Below the pieces are notes generated by a model. The model did not search any database, had not been told where the DNA came from, and saw only the letters and a list, made by a program, of their open reading frames with translations. Of a stretch of DNA of 10,458 nucleotides, positions 7,334 to 10,458 are shown piece by piece. Every line of letters starts with the position of its first letter. Position 1 is the stretch's first letter. The position numbers were made by a program, and so were the translations under genes. Source of the DNA: Bacteroidota bacterium (GTDB lineage Bacteria > Bacteroidota > Bacteroidia > NS11-12g > UBA955); contig CANFUB010000071.1 in NCBI GenBank assembly GCA_947450015.1, forward strand, positions 1 through 10,458, written 5' to 3'.

Positions 7334-8350
7334 ATGCCATTAAATTCAGACACCCCCATTATATTGGCCATCGAAACATCGTGTGATGATACTGCCGCAG
7401 CGGTACTCTATAATGGCAAAATGCTTGCCAATATTGTGGCTACGCAGAAAATCCATGAACAATATGGAGGTGTTATACCCGAGCTTGCTAGCAGAGCGCA
7501 CCAACAACACATTGTCCCTGTGGTGAAAGCGGCCTTGGACAAGGCCGGTAAAAACATTTCAGAACTTTCTGCAATTGCTTATACACAAGGGCCCGGCTTA
7601 ATAGGTTCTTTGTTAGTCGGTTCTCAATTTGCGAAAGGTTTATCACTTGCTTTAAACATTCCAACCATTGGCGTCAATCATTTGCATGCACACATCGGTG
7701 CGCATTATTTAAATGAAAAGCCACCGCAATTTCCTTTCTTGTGTCTTTTGGTTTCTGGTGGACATACACAAATTGTAAAAGTAAACAGTCATTTAGAAAT
7801 GGAAATCATCGGATCTACAATTGATGATGCCGCTGGAGAAGCCTTTGACAAAGCGGCAAAAATGATTGGACTTCCCTACCCCGGCGGGCCTTTAATCGAT
7901 CAATACGCCAACAAAGGCAATCCCCTCGCTTATAAATTCCCTATCTCAAAATTGCCTGCTTATGATTTTAGCTTTAGTGGATTAAAAACCTCTATTTTAT
8001 ATTTTCTACAAAAACAAAAAGCAGAAGACGAACATTTTATTGAAAAACATTTGAATGATATCTGTGCAAGTATTCGTTATACAATTGTTAAAACACTGAT
8101 GCAAACTTTGGTGCGTGCAGCTGAAGATTTAAACATCCAAGAAATAGGCATAGCAGGCGGTGTAAGCGCTAATGGTTTATTGCGAGACGAGTTAACCCAA
8201 ATGGGCATTCAAAAAGGATGGAAAACCTACGTGCCGGCTTTCGAATATTGCACCGACAACGCAGGTATGATTGGTATTTTAGGTCACTACCAATATTTAA
8301 AAGGCGACTTTGCCGACATTTGTGCAATGCCTTACACGCGTGGACATTGA
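7334..8350 (+). CDS. tsaD: tRNA N6-adenosine threonylcarbamoyltransferase TsaD (338 aa)
   Basis: TsaD (Gcp/YgjD/Kae1) transfers the threonylcarbamoyl group from threonylcarbamoyl-AMP to N6 of A37 in ANN-decoding tRNAs, working in the cytoplasm with TsaB and TsaE. Length equals the family norm (E. coli 337). Visible ASKHA-fold motifs are AIETSCDDT (12-20), YGGVIPELASRAH (44-56), the metal-binding NHLHAH (115-120, with H116 and H120 as ligands), SGGHTQ (141-146), DDAAGEAFDK (164-173), GLPYPGG (179-185), FSFSGLKT (212-219), GGVSANGLLR (275-284) and CTDNAGMIG (306-314, D308 as metal ligand). All key residues are intact. The ATG at 7334 is chosen over the TTG at 7268 because the extension is not family-like and runs through the divergent promoter region. 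It is divergent from tamB. TsaB and TsaE genes are not in the window. Confidence 0.98.
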   Translation: MPLNSDTPIILAIETSCDDTAAAVLYNGKMLANIVATQKIHEQYGGVIPELASRAHQQHIVPVVKAALDKAGKNISELSAIAYTQGPGLIGSLLVGSQFAKGLSLALNIPTIGVNHLHAHIGAHYLNEKPPQFPFLCLLVSGGHTQIVKVNSHLEMEIIGSTIDDAAGEAFDKAAKMIGLPYPGGPLIDQYANKGNPLAYKFPISKLPAYDFSFSGLKTSILYFLQKQKAEDEHFIEKHLNDICASIRYTIVKTLMQTLVRAAEDLNIQEIGIAGGVSANGLLRDELTQMGIQKGWKTYVPAFEYCTDNAGMIGILGHYQYLKGDFADICAMPYTRGH

Positions 8351-8358
8351 TTTATTGT

Positions 8359-8374
8359 TACGAATAAGTTCGTA
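8359..8374. other. Palindrome just after tsaD
   Basis: TACGAA (8359-8364) and TTCGTA (8369-8374) form a perfect 6-bp inverted repeat with a TAAG loop, eight bases after the tsaD stop. It could be a weak transcript-end hairpin, but no T-run follows. It could equally be an operator for the receptor gene downstream. Confidence 0.35.
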
Positions 8375-8384
8375 TGATTAAGTT

Positions 8385-8417
8385 AAACACTTTTATAGGC
8401 AATAGAAACACTTTTAT
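8385..8417. repeat. 12-bp direct repeat spaced 21 bp, upstream of the TonB receptor
   Basis: AAACACTTTTAT occurs at 8385-8396 and again, identical, at 8406-8417. The 21-bp spacing is two helical turns. A close variant, AACTCTTTTAT, lies at 8480-8490 over the receptor start codon, 73 bp (seven turns) from the matching base. The arrangement suits a regulator binding one DNA face, upstream of the predicted receptor promoter. The motif is AT-rich, so chance is possible. Confidence 0.4.
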
Positions 8418-8470
8418 CGAAGATAAAAATTACTTCATCATAATTTAAAACAATTCAGCCTTTTAGTGGT

Positions 8471-8478
8471 TAAAATTG
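8471..8478 (+). promoter_or_regulatory. Possible -7 box for the TonB receptor gene
   Basis: TAAAATTG followed by CAAC matches TAnnTTTG with one mismatch and lies 10 bp before the ATG at 8489. The leader would be only about 5 nt. No convincing TTTG is seen 19-21 bp upstream, so confidence is low. Confidence 0.35.
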
Positions 8479-8488
8479 CAACTCTTTT

Positions 8489-10458
8489 ATGAAAAAGTAT
8501 TTATTAATCTCTGTATTCTCCTTACTATTTCTCCAATTATCGGCACAAAACAAAGTCACGCTTAGTGGTTATGTGAAAGACTCTGCCAATGGCGAGGCCC
8601 TTAATTCATGTAATGTATTTATTGAAGAACCTAAAGTTGGCACACAATCAAATGCCTATGGATTCTATTCATTATCTATTGAACCGGGTACCTATGTTTT
8701 TAATTTTTCCTTTGTTGGTTACAATACCAAAAGTGTTAAAATTGATATTTCTAAAAACACCACCCTTAACATGGAACTAACCAAAGCACTTGCGCAATTT
8801 GGTGCTGTTACTTTGAAGGGAAAGAAAAAAGATAACAATGTAGAAAAAGTTGAAATGAGCGTCAACAATTTAAACATTGCACAAATCAAAAAAATTCCTG
8901 CTTTGCTTGGCGAGGTAGATGTTGTAAAAAGTATTCAACTATTACCGGGTGTAAGTACAGTGGGCGAAGGTGCTACTGGCTTTAATGTGCGCGGTGGTAG
9001 TATTGACCAGAACTTAATTCTTTTAGATGAAGCACCAGTATTTAATTCATCTCACTTGTTTGGTTTCTTTTCTATCTTCAATCCAGATGCAGTAAAAGAT
9101 GTGAAATTAATTAAGGGAGGTATGCCTGCCACTTATGGCGGTCGTTTATCTTCTACACTCGATGTTAGGATGAAAGAAGGCAATAGCAAAAGAACCGAAG
9201 TGAATGGTGGCATAGGTGTTATTTTCAGTCGCCTTTCAATAGAAGGCCCTATTCTTCCCAAACGTTTAAACAACAAAGCTTCTTACATCGTTGCAGGAAG
9301 AAGAAGTTATATCGATGTATTGGCAAAACCATTTACTAAAAAGAACGAAAGTTTGAAAGATGCCATTTTTTATTTTTATGATTTCACCGCAAAAGTGAAT
9401 TACACATTCAATGCGAATAATAAAGTATTTGTATCTGGTTATTTAGGTCGCGATGCTTTTGGTGTGCCGAATGCTAAATTCGATTGGGGCAACACCACAG
9501 CCACTTTGCGTTGGAACCATTTATTTTCTAAAAAACTATTCACCAACTTTACAACCTACTACAGCAAATATGATTACAGTCTAGGTTTTGGCAGTGACAA
9601 CAGTTCATTCAGATGGAAATCAAACATTGTAAATTTCAGTGTTAAACCAGATTTCACGTATTATATCACACCAAAAAATACATTGAATTTTGGCGGAATT
9701 TCAACCTATTATATTTTCAGTCCGGGTAAAGCCACTTCTAAAGATTTAACATCAACAGTAGAATTTGGTTTACCTAAAAAATACGCGATGGAAAATGCAT
9801 TATTTATTGAAAACGAGCAGAAGGTGAACGATAAATTAACCATGCGTTATGGTATTAGAGTGTCTAACTTTAATTATTTAGGCAAAGGCAGTTCATTACA
9901 ATTGCAGAGAGATATAGCCGGCAAACGCGCTGAAGTTTTAGGCACCAAAACATATGAAGACATGGAGCTGATTAAATCGTATGTTACACCTGAGCCGCGT
10001 TTCTCATTGAATTATAAATACAACAAACTAACGGCTTTAAAATTAAGCTACAACCGCATGGCGCAATATCTCCATTTAATTTCTAATACTGCAGCCAGCG
10101 TTCCACTTGATGTTTGGACACCAAGCACCAATAATATTAAACCTCAAATTGCAGATCAAGTGGCCATTGGTTATTTCAAAAACTTTGGCAAGAACATCGA
10201 TTACGAAATTTCAATCGAATCGTATTACAAAGAAATGCAAAATCAAATCGACTATATTGATGGTGCAGACTTATTGTTGAACTCGCAATTAGAAGCCGAT
10301 TTGTTGAGTGGTAAAGGCCGTGCTTATGGTTTAGAAATTTATGCAAAGAAAAATGTCGGCAAACTAAATGGTTGGGTTTCTTATACCCTAGCCAAATCAG
10401 AAAGAAAAGTACAAGGCATCAGTCATAATGAATGGTATGCCAACCGTTTCGACCGTCG
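8489..10458 (+). CDS. TonB-dependent outer-membrane receptor with carboxypeptidase-like regulatory domain (5' part, cut by the window edge)
   Basis: The frame is open from the ATG at 8489 to the window end, 656 full codons with no stop, so the C-terminus is missing. Residues 1-19 are a signal peptide (MKKYLLIS start, cleavage likely after LSA, before Q20). About 22-100 form a CarboxypepD_reg-like domain (VTLSGYVKDSANGEAL, then GFYSLSIEPGTY and FSFVGY). About 125-230 are the plug, with EVDVVKSIQLLPGVS (142-156), GFNVRGG (164-170), LILLDEAPVFN (176-186) and GGMPATYGGRLSS (210-222). The rest is the aromatic-rich beta-barrel, reaching NRFDR at the edge, a segment typical of such barrels. The protein would sit in the outer membrane and import a ligand using TonB-ExbBD energy; the substrate cannot be told. 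It is not a SusC: the SusC/RagA signature plug and a SusD gene are not seen. It follows tsaD by 138 bp with its own promoter region. Confidence 0.95.
   Translation, partial: MKKYLLISVFSLLFLQLSAQNKVTLSGYVKDSANGEALNSCNVFIEEPKVGTQSNAYGFYSLSIEPGTYVFNFSFVGYNTKSVKIDISKNTTLNMELTKALAQFGAVTLKGKKKDNNVEKVEMSVNNLNIAQIKKIPALLGEVDVVKSIQLLPGVSTVGEGATGFNVRGGSIDQNLILLDEAPVFNSSHLFGFFSIFNPDAVKDVKLIKGGMPATYGGRLSSTLDVRMKEGNSKRTEVNGGIGVIFSRLSIEGPILPKRLNNKASYIVAGRRSYIDVLAKPFTKKNESLKDAIFYFYDFTAKVNYTFNANNKVFVSGYLGRDAFGVPNAKFDWGNTTATLRWNHLFSKKLFTNFTTYYSKYDYSLGFGSDNSSFRWKSNIVNFSVKPDFTYYITPKNTLNFGGISTYYIFSPGKATSKDLTSTVEFGLPKKYAMENALFIENEQKVNDKLTMRYGIRVSNFNYLGKGSSLQLQRDIAGKRAEVLGTKTYEDMELIKSYVTPEPRFSLNYKYNKLTALKLSYNRMAQYLHLISNTAASVPLDVWTPSTNNIKPQIADQVAIGYFKNFGKNIDYEISIESYYKEMQNQIDYIDGADLLLNSQLEADLLSGKGRAYGLEIYAKKNVGKLNGWVSYTLAKSERKVQGISHNEWYANRFDR

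Noticed and set aside
8589..8780. A 63-codon plus-strand frame inside the TonB receptor
   Set aside because: It overlaps the signal-peptide/regulatory-domain coding region in another frame; the receptor frame is clearly the real one.

Overview
The window looks like chromosomal DNA of a member of the Bacteroidota, probably a free-living or environmental lineage of the Chitinophagales/Sphingobacteriales/Flavobacteriales kind. The evidence is AT-rich DNA, genes without Shine-Dalgarno sequences, promoter-like boxes of the phylum type (TTTG, about 20 bp, TAnnTTTG), a canonical Bacteroidota TonB-dependent receptor with an N-terminal carboxypeptidase-like regulatory domain, and a long TamB gene divergent from tsaD, an arrangement I recall from this phylum. 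Genus cannot be read from the sequence.

Layout, left to right. A small cytoplasmic, beta-rich protein of unknown function (49-342, minus) is divergent from a HerA-like ATPase of the DUF853/YjgR family (566-2122, plus). Next comes a 151-residue protein of unknown function (2141-2596, plus), which probably shares the ATPase transcript. A 61-bp imperfect hairpin (2620-2680) follows, then a 51-residue single-pass membrane protein (2700-2855, plus). The stop codon of that small gene directly abuts the stop codon of a 1473-residue TamB-family envelope protein (2856-7277, minus). The TamB gene is divergent from tsaD (7334-8350, plus), and their predicted promoters appear to face each other and overlap. 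The window ends inside a TonB-dependent outer-membrane receptor (8489 to the edge, plus). A 138-bp spacer before the receptor carries a palindrome and a 12-bp direct repeat spaced 21 bp.

Functionally this is core genome rather than a mobile or defence island. It holds tRNA t6A modification (TsaD), outer-membrane biogenesis or lipid transport (TamB), outer-membrane uptake (TonB receptor) and a conserved ATPase of uncertain role. I see no tRNA, rRNA, CRISPR, transposase, integrase or toxin-antitoxin pair. The least ordinary content is small: the 51-residue membrane protein, the hairpin in front of it with two competing pairings, the face-to-face promoters between tamB and tsaD, and the phased repeat before the receptor. 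No intergenic stretch exceeds 300 bases; the longest is 343-565.
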